Shown one piece after another: positions 7,747 through 15,265 of a stretch of DNA of 25,382 bases (within the stretch, counting starts at the first letter, position 1; each line of letters starts with the position of its first letter). The position numbers and the translations under genes are program-made. The notes below the pieces were generated by a model. The model saw nothing but the letters and a program-made list of their open reading frames with translations. It searched no databases and was not told where the DNA came from. Origin of the DNA: a virus; IMG/VR virus record IMGVR_UViG_3300036826_000647, positions 1 to 25,382 of that record. One strand, written 5' to 3'.

Positions 7747-9039
7747 ATGGCTTATCGATTACTAGAAGAAGAAAAATCAGATAAAAATATTCCCAAACAG
7801 ATCGGTCAAGAATTAGTAAGAACTCCTGCTCGTACTGCGTCCAATTTAGTTACACGCGGAATTGGATTACCAGGTGATGTTTTATCATTAGTAAATGAAC
7901 TAGCAGCACGTCCTATTACAAAAGCTCTAACTGGAAAAAAAACTCTCCCTTATGAAGAAACTTTTTTGGGAAAAGCCATTCCAACGACTCAAACACATAG
8001 AAAAGGAATTGAATCTGTAACTGGTGATTTTTTAAAACCAAAAAATAAGATTGAGGAATTTACGGATAACCTTATTGAAGATACAGCTTTAATGTTAATT
8101 CCTGGAGGAAAACTTGGAAAAGCCCAAGAAGGTCTTTCAAAAGTTCAACAGTTAATTAAACAAGTTCCATCTAGTTTTTTTAAATCTTTAGGCGCTAATC
8201 TTACTGGAGAAGTAGCAAAACAATTTTCTGGAGACAGAGAGGATGTTGGTAACTTAGCAAAAGTCGGTGCTTTTTTTGCGCTTTCTTTATTCGATAAGGG
8301 TAGATCAACTAAATATATTTCTGATTTATACCAACAAGCTGAAAAAAATTTACCTAAAAATGCTACAACTTCTGCTGAAAATTTATCCAAAAATCTAGAA
8401 ACATTGGAAAATTCTATTACTAAAGCAAGACCCGTAGAAAATTTAGCAGATTCAGAAAAATTTGTATTAAATTCAATAGATAAAACTCGTAGTTTAATCA
8501 AAGATGGAAAAATAAACATTGGACAAGCATGGGCTCAAAAAAGAAGTTTCAATGAAGAACTTACAAAAAAACTGTACGAAATCCCTGGTAAAGAAGGACA
8601 ACATAGGGCTCGTAAATTAGCCAAACAAGTAAATCATTGGTTAAATAACGTTATAGAAAATTATGGAGAAAAAAACCCTGAATTTTATAAACCTTATAAA
8701 AATGCTGAAGAAGGATTTGGTACAATTGCACAATCCAATTTTATTTCCAGATTTATAGAAAATAATCTTAAATATTCCCCATTAACAGCTGGTTTATTGC
8801 ATATTTTTGGAGCTCCTATTGGCGCAGCAGCTGCAAAAAGTGTTATACCATATCAAGTAGGGAAAATAGGATACCGTATTTGGAATTCTCCAACTCTTAG
8901 AAATCATTATTTAAATGCTGTAAAAGCTGCTTCTAAGGAAAATATTAGTATTTTTACTAAAGAATTAAAAAAATTAGATGAAAAACTTCAAGAAGAAGAA
9001 AATGTACCTAAATATAGATTTTTAGGCTATGAGAATTAA
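7747..9039 (+). CDS. Probable internal virion protein with hydrophobic segments (430 aa)
   Basis: The ATG immediately follows the preceding stop. The N-terminal third has the pattern GQELVRTPARTASNLVTRGI, followed by GLPGDVLSLVNELAA, seen in proteins that phages deliver with their DNA. The middle is a long Lys/Glu-rich helical region (LSKNLETLENSITKARPVEN). About residues 345-375 include a hydrophobic segment (LTAGLLHIFGAPIGAAAAKS) that could span or insert in a membrane. A Lys/Glu-rich coiled tail ends the protein. The three genes from 6145 to 9039 resemble an ejectosome set by size order and composition; no enzymatic domain was seen. The stop codon overlaps the end of the convergent 25-aa ORF. 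Confidence 0.45.
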   Translation: MAYRLLEEEKSDKNIPKQIGQELVRTPARTASNLVTRGIGLPGDVLSLVNELAARPITKALTGKKTLPYEETFLGKAIPTTQTHRKGIESVTGDFLKPKNKIEEFTDNLIEDTALMLIPGGKLGKAQEGLSKVQQLIKQVPSSFFKSLGANLTGEVAKQFSGDREDVGNLAKVGAFFALSLFDKGRSTKYISDLYQQAEKNLPKNATTSAENLSKNLETLENSITKARPVENLADSEKFVLNSIDKTRSLIKDGKINIGQAWAQKRSFNEELTKKLYEIPGKEGQHRARKLAKQVNHWLNNVIENYGEKNPEFYKPYKNAEEGFGTIAQSNFISRFIENNLKYSPLTAGLLHIFGAPIGAAAAKSVIPYQVGKIGYRIWNSPTLRNHYLNAVKAASKENISIFTKELKKLDEKLQEEENVPKYRFLGYEN

Positions 9040-9113
9040 AGATCACCTTTATCTATTGAACTAATAAACCAAATAATTCCTAAAATTGCTGAAATTCCAT
9101 ATATGTATGTCAT
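9036..9113 (-). CDS. Tiny membrane protein (25 aa), last of the minus-strand micro-operon
   Basis: The frame encodes MTYIYGISAILGIIWFISSI plus a charged end (DKGDL), a single hydrophobic helix with the charged tail after it. The start codon overlaps the stop of the 75-aa gene (TAATG), with AAAGGA six bases before the ATG, so the translation signals are good for such a short frame. The stop overlaps the convergent 430-aa gene. Function is unknown; single-helix phage peptides can act in lysis timing or membrane exclusion. Confidence 0.5.
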   Translation of the reverse strand: MTYIYGISAILGIIWFISSIDKGDL

Positions 9114-9127
9114 TATTTATCCTTTAT
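9111..9127 (-). repeat. 17-bp stop-start repeat, copy 1
   Basis: The 17 bases CATTATTTATCCTTTAT (+ strand) occur here and at 9475-9491. Each copy spans the last codons (IKDK-stop) of one gene, an SD (AAAGGA) and the TAATG start of a tiny hydrophobic ORF. Confidence 0.85.
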
Positions 9128-9340
9128 TTTTCCGTGAGTTCCAGTATCTTTAGATTCATAGCGATCCCTTTCATCGAATCTAATTTCTACTCTAGTCAAA
9201 CGAACATCTATAGATTTTAACTCTTGTTTAATTTCTTTAAGCTCTGTTTTTAGATTTCTAGAAAATAGCCATACTATAACAAGAATGCTCAAAATGTTTT
9301 GAATATCAAAGCCTTGTAAAAATTGTATGATTTGATCCAT
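9113..9340 (-). CDS. Small membrane protein with coiled coil (75 aa)
   Basis: AAGGAAA five bases before the ATG supports this start. Residues about 12-27 form one membrane helix (IQNILSILVIVWLF). They are followed by a charged heptad-like helix (LKEIKQELKSIDVRLTRVEI) and a polar tail ending GTHGKIKDK. The C-terminal half resembles that of the 69-aa gene at 24083-24292 (RRDLRSLDSRISRIEG and GTHDK), so the two are probably paralogues. The layout (one helix, then coiled coil) is like XhlA-type or Rz-like lysis accessory proteins, but no specific family is recognised. It lies in the alphaCTD-like micro-operon and its stop overlaps the next start. Confidence 0.7.
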   Translation of the reverse strand: MDQIIQFLQGFDIQNILSILVIVWLFSRNLKTELKEIKQELKSIDVRLTRVEIRFDERDRYESKDTGTHGKIKDK

Positions 9341-9351
9341 ATATTTTCCTT

Positions 9352-9411
9352 TTAACTATAAATCCCGACAAGAACAACCAAAATAAAAAGTCCTAACCAT
9401 ATACCGAACAT
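9352..9411 (-). CDS. Tiny hydrophobic ORF (19 aa)
   Basis: MFGIWLGLFILVVLVGIYS is almost entirely a membrane helix. It lies between the 18-aa and 75-aa ORFs on the same strand, 9 bases after the former's stop. No SD is visible, so translation would depend on re-initiation from the ORF upstream. It is listed because all small frames in this operon are hydrophobic; alone it would not be convincing. Confidence 0.35.
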   Translation of the reverse strand: MFGIWLGLFILVVLVGIYS

Positions 9412-9420
9412 TTTTATCGT

Positions 9421-9477
9421 CTATATTAAAGTACAAAATGCCCAAATACAAACTATTGCTAAAAGTAGTGTCGACAT
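9421..9477 (-). CDS. Tiny hydrophobic ORF (18 aa) coupled to the alphaCTD-like gene
   Basis: MSTLLLAIVCIWAFCTLI is one hydrophobic helix with two cysteines. Its ATG overlaps the stop of the alphaCTD-like gene (TAATG), with AAAGGA six bases before. The same signal occurs before the 25-aa ORF, within a 17-base repeat, which makes accidental occurrence less likely. Function is unknown. Confidence 0.45.
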   Translation of the reverse strand: MSTLLLAIVCIWAFCTLI

Positions 9478-9491
9478 TATTTATCCTTTAT
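9475..9491 (-). repeat. 17-bp stop-start repeat, copy 2
   Basis: This is identical to 9111-9127. It covers the end of the alphaCTD-like gene (IKDK-stop), its SD and the TAATG start of the 18-aa ORF. The repeat suggests duplication of a gene-end/tiny-ORF unit. Confidence 0.85.
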
Positions 9492-9869
9492 AAGTTCTTC
9501 AATCTCACTTTCTAAAAATTCTATTTCTTGTTTAGCTTTTATAATTCTTTTGGTTCTATTATCAATACTTTTCTTTAATCTTTCAAGCCTTAATTCATTA
9601 GGAGATTTATGAACTTTTGAAGAAATTAAAGAAATATTTAATGGTGAATTTTCAAATTTAGGATGTTTTTTTAATTTTCTTTGAATTTCTTTTAAAGATT
9701 GAATTCCAAAATTTCTGCATCTTAACAAACGAGCAACAGAAGTATTTAAAAGATCTTCAATTGTAATAATATCGGACCAACCAGCTAAACTATTACATAT
9801 TCTTGTGGATAAACCAAATTCTTTTAATTCATTTACAATTTCAGGTTGATTCATCTTTTCGTTTTCCAT
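9477..9869 (-). CDS. Stand-alone RNA polymerase alphaCTD-like protein with C-terminal coiled coil
   Basis: Residues about 13-69 read like the C-terminal domain of bacterial RNA polymerase alpha: FGLSTRICNSL, then TIEDLLN, then RCRNFGIQSLKEIQRKLK. Against E. coli alpha, the DNA-contact positions R265, N268, G296 and S299 correspond to R23, N26, G55 and S58, all kept; K298 is Gln here. A few extra residues (AGWSDI) lie after the first helix. Residues 90-130 are a Lys/Glu-rich coiled coil (RIIKAKQEIEFLESEIEELI) in place of the alpha N-terminal domain. The ATG at 9869 has GGAG eight bases upstream, inside the overlapping 38-aa ORF. The protein could bind UP-element-like DNA or contact sigma or activators and so redirect host polymerase; that is inference. 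A generic helix-hairpin-helix DNA-binding protein is the alternative. Confidence 0.75.
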   Translation of the reverse strand: MENEKMNQPEIVNELKEFGLSTRICNSLAGWSDIITIEDLLNTSVARLLRCRNFGIQSLKEIQRKLKKHPKFENSPLNISLISSKVHKSPNELRLERLKKSIDNRTKRIIKAKQEIEFLESEIEELIKDK

Positions 9870-9957
9870 GTGGAATACTCCAATAAATTCCCCATCCTAT
9901 TATACAAATTGCAAAAATAATAGGAAACCAAATGCTGAAAAAGAATTTCAAAAACAT
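9841..9957 (-). CDS. Small membrane protein (38 aa), first gene of the micro-operon
   Basis: A perfect SD (AGGAGG, five bases before the ATG) and a promoter upstream support this short gene. It encodes a single hydrophobic helix (FFFSIWFPIIFAICIIGWGI) and a charged tail HGKRKDEST. Its 3' end overlaps the alphaCTD-like start by 29 bases, so the two are probably coupled. The best translation signal in the operon belongs to this peptide, which argues that it is made in quantity. No family was recognised; a holin-like or membrane-anchor role is possible. Confidence 0.65.
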   Translation of the reverse strand: MFLKFFFSIWFPIIFAICIIGWGIYWSIPHGKRKDEST

Positions 9958-9987
9958 AAATTTCCTCCTTTTACTCTCTATTCTACA

Positions 9988-10015
9988 TTTCTAGTCATCT
10001 CTTTTCAATTGTCAA
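9988..10015 (-). promoter_or_regulatory. Promoter of the minus-strand micro-operon
   Basis: On the minus strand, TTGACA (10015-10010), 16 bases, then TAGAAA (9993-9988). It is followed by a short leader with AGGAGG and the 38-aa ORF. It is divergent from the fibre promoter, with 26 bases between the two -35 boxes. Confidence 0.55.
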
Positions 10016-10041
10016 TATTTTTATATTTTTCAAAAAATTTT

Positions 10042-10070
10042 TTGACACTTTTGTTTTACCCTAGTATTGT
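10042..10070 (+). promoter_or_regulatory. Promoter of the fibre gene block
   Basis: TTGACA (10042-10047), a 17-base spacer and TATTGT (10065-10070) form a good sigma70-type promoter. It precedes a leader of about 25 bases with AAGG upstream of the 10102 ATG. Confidence 0.65.
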
Positions 10071-10101
10071 AAAGGAAATCATTTAACAAGGGCGTAAGGT
10101 C

Positions 10102-12321
10102 ATGGTACAAAAAATAAGACCACAGGCTGCGACACTTTATGGGTTGCCCCAGCCGACTAATAATCAAAATCCACTACCCATTAAAGCACGTAGAGCACCT
10201 CTAACAACTGACACTGGATACGATCTGGGACAAGTTTGGATTGATATTGTTGGTGGCGACGCTTTTACACTCACTCAAGTTTCTGCCGGCGTTGCAAACT
10301 GGGTAATTTCAGGAGCAAGTTCTGGGCCATTAAATACTCTTACTGGTGATAGCGGAGGAGCGATTTCTCCTGTAGCTGGTAACATCAACCTTTTCGGAAC
10401 AGGAAGCCAAATCGAAACAACAGGTGCAGGAGCGGATATAACATTTAGTATCCCTTTAGCATTTGTAGCTCCGGGAAGTATTGCTTCTACAACAGGTATG
10501 CAAGCGGGTACTACTTTAACTTCCGCTGGTGCTACTACACTTGCAACAACAGGTGCGAGTATCAATACATTTGGTAACGCGACAGGCGCAACTTCTATAA
10601 CGATCACTTCTGGATCGGGTGGTACATCACTTGTTTCTACAAACTCAACGATGTCTCTTGCTTCTGGAACAGGCGCAATGAATATCAGTGCTGATGCTAC
10701 AGCAAACGCTGTAAACGTGGGAACTGGTGCAGGTGCTAAGACAGTTACAATTGGATCGACAAATACTACTTCTACAACAACTCTCCAAGCAGGAACTGGT
10801 GGTTTTGCTTTTACATCTGGTAATGGTGCAATCACAATCAACTCTGGAACAGGAACAATTGGTATTTCAACAGATGCCGCAGCAACTACAGTAAATATAG
10901 CTACTGGCGCAGGTGCTAAAACGGCAACATTTGGATCTACAAATACAACTTCTGCAACGACTGTTCAGTCTGGAACAGGAGCATTGAATATTACTTCTAC
11001 AAATGGTGCTCAAACTCATAATTCCGGAACAGGAGTCATGGGAATCAGCACAGATGCTGCTGCAACAACTGTTAACGTAGCAACTGGTGCTGGCGCAAAA
11101 ACAGCAACGTTTGGATCTACAAATACAACTTCTGCAACAACAGTACAGTCTGGTTCTGGTGCGCTTGCAATTACGGCAACAAATGGAACAATTACTGCTA
11201 ACTCAGGTACAGGAACTATCGGAGTAAGTACAGATGCTACTGCTACAACAGTGAACATTGCAACAGGAGCAGGAGCTAAAACTGCAACCTTCGGTTCTAC
11301 CAACACAACATCAGCAACTGTAGTTGGTTATGGAACAGGAAACTTGAGCATCGATGGCGCAGCTACAGGAAACGTAACGATCGCTCCAAGTGCTACATCA
11401 GGTACATTCAATCTTGGTGGAACAGGTGCTAACACAGGAACTGCTACAATATTTGGTGGGACAGGTGCACAAACAATCAATATTGCCAACTCAACTGGTG
11501 GTAAAACTCTTAACGTAGCAACCGGTGCTGGAGCTAATATCGTTGCTATCGGAAGTACAAACACTACATCTTCTCTTACAGAGAGAGTAGGAACAGGTAA
11601 CTACAGCTTAGATGGTGCTGCAACGTCGACATATACATTCGCTCCAAGTACAACTTCTGGAACGATTAACTTCGGTGGAACAGGTGCTAATACAGGAACA
11701 ATGACGATTGCCGGTGGTACAGGAGCTCAAACAATTAACGTTGCTAACTCAACAGGTGGTAAAACAGTTGCGATCGCTACAGGAGCTGGAGCGAATGCGG
11801 TAACTCTCGGATCAACAAACACAACTTCTGCTACAACAATCAACTCAGGATCAGGCAACTTAACTTTAGTTGGTAACGTTGTTCAAAGTACTAACCCATG
11901 TTTCTTAGAATACTTAGCTGCAACTGCAGTAAATAAAACAGGGGATGGTACTTCTTACACAATAGGTGCTGATGCATTAACTGAAGTATTTGATAGAGGT
12001 GGAAATGCTACTACAGCAGGGGTATTTACTGCTCCTGTTACTGGTATTTACGATTTAAGAGCACAAGTAGCCTTTACTGGTGCAACAATTGCAACAACAT
12101 TTGTGATCAATATCGTAACAACAGCAGCAACTTATACAAAAACATTTATTAAGGCAGCTGGTGCTCAAGATGAAACGATTGATATTAACGTTCTTGCTGA
12201 TATGGCAGCTACCAATACCGCAACAGTAACTGTAGTAGTAAGTGGTGAAGCTGCAGCAACAGTAGATATCTTAGGCGGAGCTACAAGAACAACATATTTC
12301 TGTGGAAGATTAGTAGGATAA
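10102..12321 (+). CDS. Large repetitive fibre/adhesin with C1q-like tip (739 aa)
   Basis: The N-terminal ~75 residues (LTTDTGYDLGQVWIDIVGGD, then AFTLTQVSAGVANWV) resemble a virion-attachment domain seen on phage fibres. Residues ~79-117 hold a module (LTGDSGGAISPVAGNINLFG) shared with the next fibres. The shaft from about residue 209 consists of repeats beginning GAGAKTATFGSTNTTSATT: three of 60 residues, then two of 86, then a partial one. Only small residues are used, as in a beta-helix or triple-beta shaft. Residues ~598-739 form a C1q/TNF-like globular tip (GVFTAPVTGIYDLRAQVAF, end TYFCGRLVG). The role is presumably receptor binding. It is the first gene after a strong promoter, and its GC content is visibly higher than that of the early genes. 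Confidence 0.7.
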   Translation: MVQKIRPQAATLYGLPQPTNNQNPLPIKARRAPLTTDTGYDLGQVWIDIVGGDAFTLTQVSAGVANWVISGASSGPLNTLTGDSGGAISPVAGNINLFGTGSQIETTGAGADITFSIPLAFVAPGSIASTTGMQAGTTLTSAGATTLATTGASINTFGNATGATSITITSGSGGTSLVSTNSTMSLASGTGAMNISADATANAVNVGTGAGAKTVTIGSTNTTSTTTLQAGTGGFAFTSGNGAITINSGTGTIGISTDAAATTVNIATGAGAKTATFGSTNTTSATTVQSGTGALNITSTNGAQTHNSGTGVMGISTDAAATTVNVATGAGAKTATFGSTNTTSATTVQSGSGALAITATNGTITANSGTGTIGVSTDATATTVNIATGAGAKTATFGSTNTTSATVVGYGTGNLSIDGAATGNVTIAPSATSGTFNLGGTGANTGTATIFGGTGAQTINIANSTGGKTLNVATGAGANIVAIGSTNTTSSLTERVGTGNYSLDGAATSTYTFAPSTTSGTINFGGTGANTGTMTIAGGTGAQTINVANSTGGKTVAIATGAGANAVTLGSTNTTSATTINSGSGNLTLVGNVVQSTNPCFLEYLAATAVNKTGDGTSYTIGADALTEVFDRGGNATTAGVFTAPVTGIYDLRAQVAFTGATIATTFVINIVTTAATYTKTFIKAAGAQDETIDINVLADMAATNTATVTVVVSGEAAATVDILGGATRTTYFCGRLVG
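10726..11781 (+). repeat. Fibre shaft repeats: three of 180 bp and two of 258 bp
   Basis: In-frame units start at 10726, 10906, 11086 (60 codons each), 11266 and 11524 (86 codons each); a partial unit follows at 11782. All begin with codons for GAGA(K/N) and contain GSTNTTS. The longer units add the segment GGTGANTGT and TGGKT. DNA identity between adjacent units is high, so unequal recombination could change shaft length. Confidence 0.9.
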
Positions 12322-12325
12322 TGAT

Positions 12326-12670
12326 ATGGCGTATGGAACACGAGCACAATTTGATCAAGTAAGAGAAGTTGCTTTTGGAGGTATTTCAGCAGTTTATGCA
12401 GTTGTTGGAGCACCCTTAACAGATCACGCTCGTATTATACGCTTTGTAAATTCAACGAATGCCGAAGTCTACATTTCTGTGGATGGTGTAAATAATTATC
12501 TAAGGCTGGCTGTTTCAAGTTTTGTTTTATTTGATTTTTCGACAAATAAAATCCAAGATGATGGACTTTTTGTTCCTGTTGGAACTCAATTTTATGTAAA
12601 ACAAGTTGCAGGTGCCCCTATAAGTGGTGCTGTTTGGATTGAAGTAGTGAGTGCTACTGGAGGCGTCTAA
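12326..12670 (+). CDS. Virion-associated protein of unknown role (114 aa)
   Basis: This compact beta-rich protein starts MAYGTRAQFDQVREVAFGGI and contains RIIRFVNSTNAEVYISVDGV, then FVPVGTQFYVKQV. I recall similar short proteins in the fibre regions of other tailed phages, with the same AYGTR...REVAFG start, but I cannot attach a function. It begins 4 bases after the fibre stop. Its own stop overlaps the next start (TAATG), indicating coupled translation of consecutive fibre-module proteins. It could be a fibre-attachment, cap or chaperone-type protein. Confidence 0.55.
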   Translation: MAYGTRAQFDQVREVAFGGISAVYAVVGAPLTDHARIIRFVNSTNAEVYISVDGVNNYLRLAVSSFVLFDFSTNKIQDDGLFVPVGTQFYVKQVAGAPISGAVWIEVVSATGGV

Positions 12671-14136
12671 TGTCTCAAGGTGGTGCATTAAGTTCTACCG
12701 GAAGCGGAAGTGGATCACCTATTGAAACCTTAACAGGTAATTCTGGTGGCGCAGTTGGCCCAGATGCATCTTTTAATATAGATGTAGTTGGAAATAATAC
12801 CGTTGGGATCGATATTGTTGGAAATCCTGGAACTAATACTCTAACTGTAATGGGGATTCCATCTTCTACTACCCAAATTGGTGTTATTGAAATCGCTACA
12901 AATGCCGAAACAATTGCCGGAACGGATACTACACGTGCGGTAACTCCTGATGATTTAACTGCAAAATTAGGCACTCAAACTATTCACGGTCTTGCTATTG
13001 GTGGTGGACCCGGAACTACTATAACATGGTCATCAGCAGGAACTTCGGGACAAGTTTTAACGTCTAATGGTCCTGCATCAGATCCGACTTTCCAAGCTGT
13101 TTCAGCATCTGGTGCTATTACATCAATAACTGGTAATACCGGTGGAGCACAAGGTCCATTAGCTGGTAATTTCAATATAGTTGGGACCGGCAGTACTACA
13201 GCTGCAGGTACAGCAAATACACAAACCATTCAACTTACAGGATTAACAAATCACGCAGTTTTGATTGGAGCAGGAACAGCAACAATAACTAAAGTGGGTC
13301 CAGTTGCATCTACGGGCGCTTTGTTAGCGTCTAACGGTTTAGCTTCCGATCCAGGGTTTACAACAGCAACTTATCCATTAACTACAACTTCTCAACAAAT
13401 TCTTTATTCAACTGCTAATAACGTGGTAGGACAACTTACTACAGCAAATAGCGCACTGGCTGCAACAAATAGCTCTGGAACTCTTGCGATGAGAGCACTT
13501 TCGGTTGTTATTCAGACATTCACCGCTAACGGAACGTATACACCAACTTCTGGGATGTTGTATTGCATTATTGAAGCTTTAGGAGGAGGTGGTGGTGGTG
13601 GCGGTGCTGCAGCTACAGCTGCCGGCCAAGCTTCAGTAGGATCGGGAGGTGGCGCTGGTGAATATGCACGAGGTGTTTTTAGCGCAGCAACTATTGGAGC
13701 TTCCCAATCTGTAACAATTGGAGCAGCCGGAGCTGCAAATTCCGGAGCTGCTGGAGGAGCTGGTGGAAATACATCAGTGGGTGCACTGATTTCTGCTAAC
13801 GGTGGTGCTGGAGGGGCTACAGGTGCTGCTGGCGGTGGCTCTCAAGCTGTAGGAGCTGCTGGTGGTACAGGTGGAGCTGGTGGGTCATTTAGACATGATG
13901 GTGATAATGGCTTGGGGCATAGTGTACTTGCTTTAACCTATCAATTTGGTGGAGATGGAGCCAATAGTCAATATGGAGCTGGTGGTGTTGGTAAACTTGC
14001 TACCGGAGCAGGTAACGCAGCTAGCAATTATGCAAGTGGTGGAAGCGGAGCTTATTCAACGAATGGAAACGGTCCTTTTGCTGGAGGAGCGGGAACAGCT
14101 GGTTTAGTAGTTGTAACAGAATATGTAATTGCGTAA
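12670..14136 (+). CDS. Fibre protein with glycine-rich receptor-binding tip (488 aa)
   Basis: The start overlaps the upstream stop. Residues ~20-60 and ~153-190 repeat the GGA-module (LTGNSGGAVGPDASFN; ITGNTGGAQGPLAGNF) shared with the neighbouring fibres. Residues ~70-100 (GVIEIATNAETIAGTDTTRA, then VTPDDL) match the common tail-fibre repeat in which an AT..E..aGtd..raVTP motif marks each shaft unit. From ~280 on (FTANGTYTPTSGMLYCIIEA, then LGGGGGGGGAA) the protein is a glycine-rich domain with many GGAGG runs. Such domains can fold as stacked polyglycine II helices and act as adhesin tips, as in the T-even gp38 type. It probably determines host range. Confidence 0.7.
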   Translation: MSQGGALSSTGSGSGSPIETLTGNSGGAVGPDASFNIDVVGNNTVGIDIVGNPGTNTLTVMGIPSSTTQIGVIEIATNAETIAGTDTTRAVTPDDLTAKLGTQTIHGLAIGGGPGTTITWSSAGTSGQVLTSNGPASDPTFQAVSASGAITSITGNTGGAQGPLAGNFNIVGTGSTTAAGTANTQTIQLTGLTNHAVLIGAGTATITKVGPVASTGALLASNGLASDPGFTTATYPLTTTSQQILYSTANNVVGQLTTANSALAATNSSGTLAMRALSVVIQTFTANGTYTPTSGMLYCIIEALGGGGGGGGAAATAAGQASVGSGGGAGEYARGVFSAATIGASQSVTIGAAGAANSGAAGGAGGNTSVGALISANGGAGGATGAAGGGSQAVGAAGGTGGAGGSFRHDGDNGLGHSVLALTYQFGGDGANSQYGAGGVGKLATGAGNAASNYASGGSGAYSTNGNGPFAGGAGTAGLVVVTEYVIA

Positions 14137-14172
14137 AAAAATTAACAAAAAAGATAAATAAAGTATTTTAAC

Positions 14173-15258
14173 ATGCCTTTTGTAGATAGAAGTACTCTCA
14201 CTTACCCTGCGACAAACTCATTTCCAGTGAGAAAATGGCTTGATCCTGCACGTAATCCAGTTTCTGGAGTAGGTGGTGATTTCAGAAGCTTTCAAATATT
14301 TGATATTTGGATAAACGATGCTAACGATACGGCTTGGATTATGGTTGATCGTACAGCTACTTCCGGAACCTGGGTGCAAATGGCTTCCACAGGGACTGGA
14401 ATTCTTACTATTACAGGAGATGCTGGCGGTGCAGTTGGTCCAGATGGTGCTAACAATATCAATTTGCTATCAGGTGCAAATATCACCGTTACCGGCAATC
14501 CAGGAACAAATACTCTTACAATTACTTTAGATGGAGCCGTTGCTCAGCAATTTGATGAAGACGTAGGTACTGCAATTCCAGCTGCAGGAGTTTTAAATAT
14601 TGTCGGAGGAATGGGAATCTCGACTACCGGAGCTGGAAACACCGTAACAATTAATGCAGCGGCAAACATCCCTTTAACTTTTACAGAAGATGCCGGATCG
14701 GCAACACCAGTTGCAAATAACTTAAATGTTTTAGGTGGAACAGGAATTAATACAGCAGGAGCAGGCGATACAATAACAATAAATGCCGATGCAAGTGTTG
14801 CTCTGACTTATACAGCCGATGTGGGAAGTGCTACTCCAGCCGCTAATAATCTAAATATTTTTGGCGCGGGAAGTACAACAACTTCAGGCGCCGGTTCGAC
14901 AATAACTATCACTTCTACGGGTGGTGGTATCGCTTGGACAGAAGTTACTGTTGTAGGTCCTACTCAAATGGTCAATGACCACGGATATATTACAAACAAT
15001 GCTTCACCCGTACAACTATTATTGCCGTTAACCAGTGCAATTGGGTCTACAATAGTTATTGTTGGAAAAGGCGCTGGTGGATGGTTAATTACTCAAAATG
15101 CGGGCCAATCTATTTTACTTGGAGCATCCACAACAACAGTGGGTGTCACAGGTACAGTGGGATCTTCAGAACCAAGTGCGTGTATAGAAATGGTGTGTAT
15201 TACAGCCGATACAGTGTGGAGAATTAGAGATTCTGCTGGTAATGAGATTTTAACATAG
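14173..15258 (+). CDS. Repeat-containing fibre protein (361 aa)
   Basis: The N-terminal ~70 residues (FQIFDIWINDANDTAWIMVD) resemble the virion-attachment domain of the 739-aa fibre. Then come the shared module (LTITGDAGGAVGPDGANNIN) and three ~43-residue repeats at about 125, 168 and 211 with the pattern TxDxGSATPxANNLNxxGGxG. The C-terminal ~110 residues (MVNDHGYITNNASPVQLLLP, later GWLITQNAGQSILLGASTT) look like a beta-helical tip that recurs in other phage fibres. There is no clear SD before the ATG at 14173, only an A-rich leader of 36 bases after the preceding gene. The next gene starts 7 bases on. Confidence 0.65.
   Translation: MPFVDRSTLTYPATNSFPVRKWLDPARNPVSGVGGDFRSFQIFDIWINDANDTAWIMVDRTATSGTWVQMASTGTGILTITGDAGGAVGPDGANNINLLSGANITVTGNPGTNTLTITLDGAVAQQFDEDVGTAIPAAGVLNIVGGMGISTTGAGNTVTINAAANIPLTFTEDAGSATPVANNLNVLGGTGINTAGAGDTITINADASVALTYTADVGSATPAANNLNIFGAGSTTTSGAGSTITITSTGGGIAWTEVTVVGPTQMVNDHGYITNNASPVQLLLPLTSAIGSTIVIVGKGAGGWLITQNAGQSILLGASTTTVGVTGTVGSSEPSACIEMVCITADTVWRIRDSAGNEILT
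14545..14931 (+). repeat. Three ~129-bp repeats in the 361-aa fibre
   Basis: Units of 43 codons begin near 14545, 14674 and 14803, each encoding a (D/A)(D/E)xGxAxPxAxxLNxxGG pattern followed by TxGAGxTxTI. They are more diverged at the DNA level than the repeats of the 739-aa gene. Confidence 0.75.
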
Positions 15259-15265
15259 GGAAAAT

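Noticed and set aside
10275-11564. Three long minus-strand open frames antisense to the 739-aa fibre gene
   Set aside because: They are Val/Ala/Pro-rich mirror translations of a repetitive low-complexity gene, with no SD; typical antisense shadows.
10726-11781. Regular repeats as a CRISPR array or iteron cluster
   Set aside because: The repeats are in-frame, 180-258 bp long, coding, and without unique spacers.
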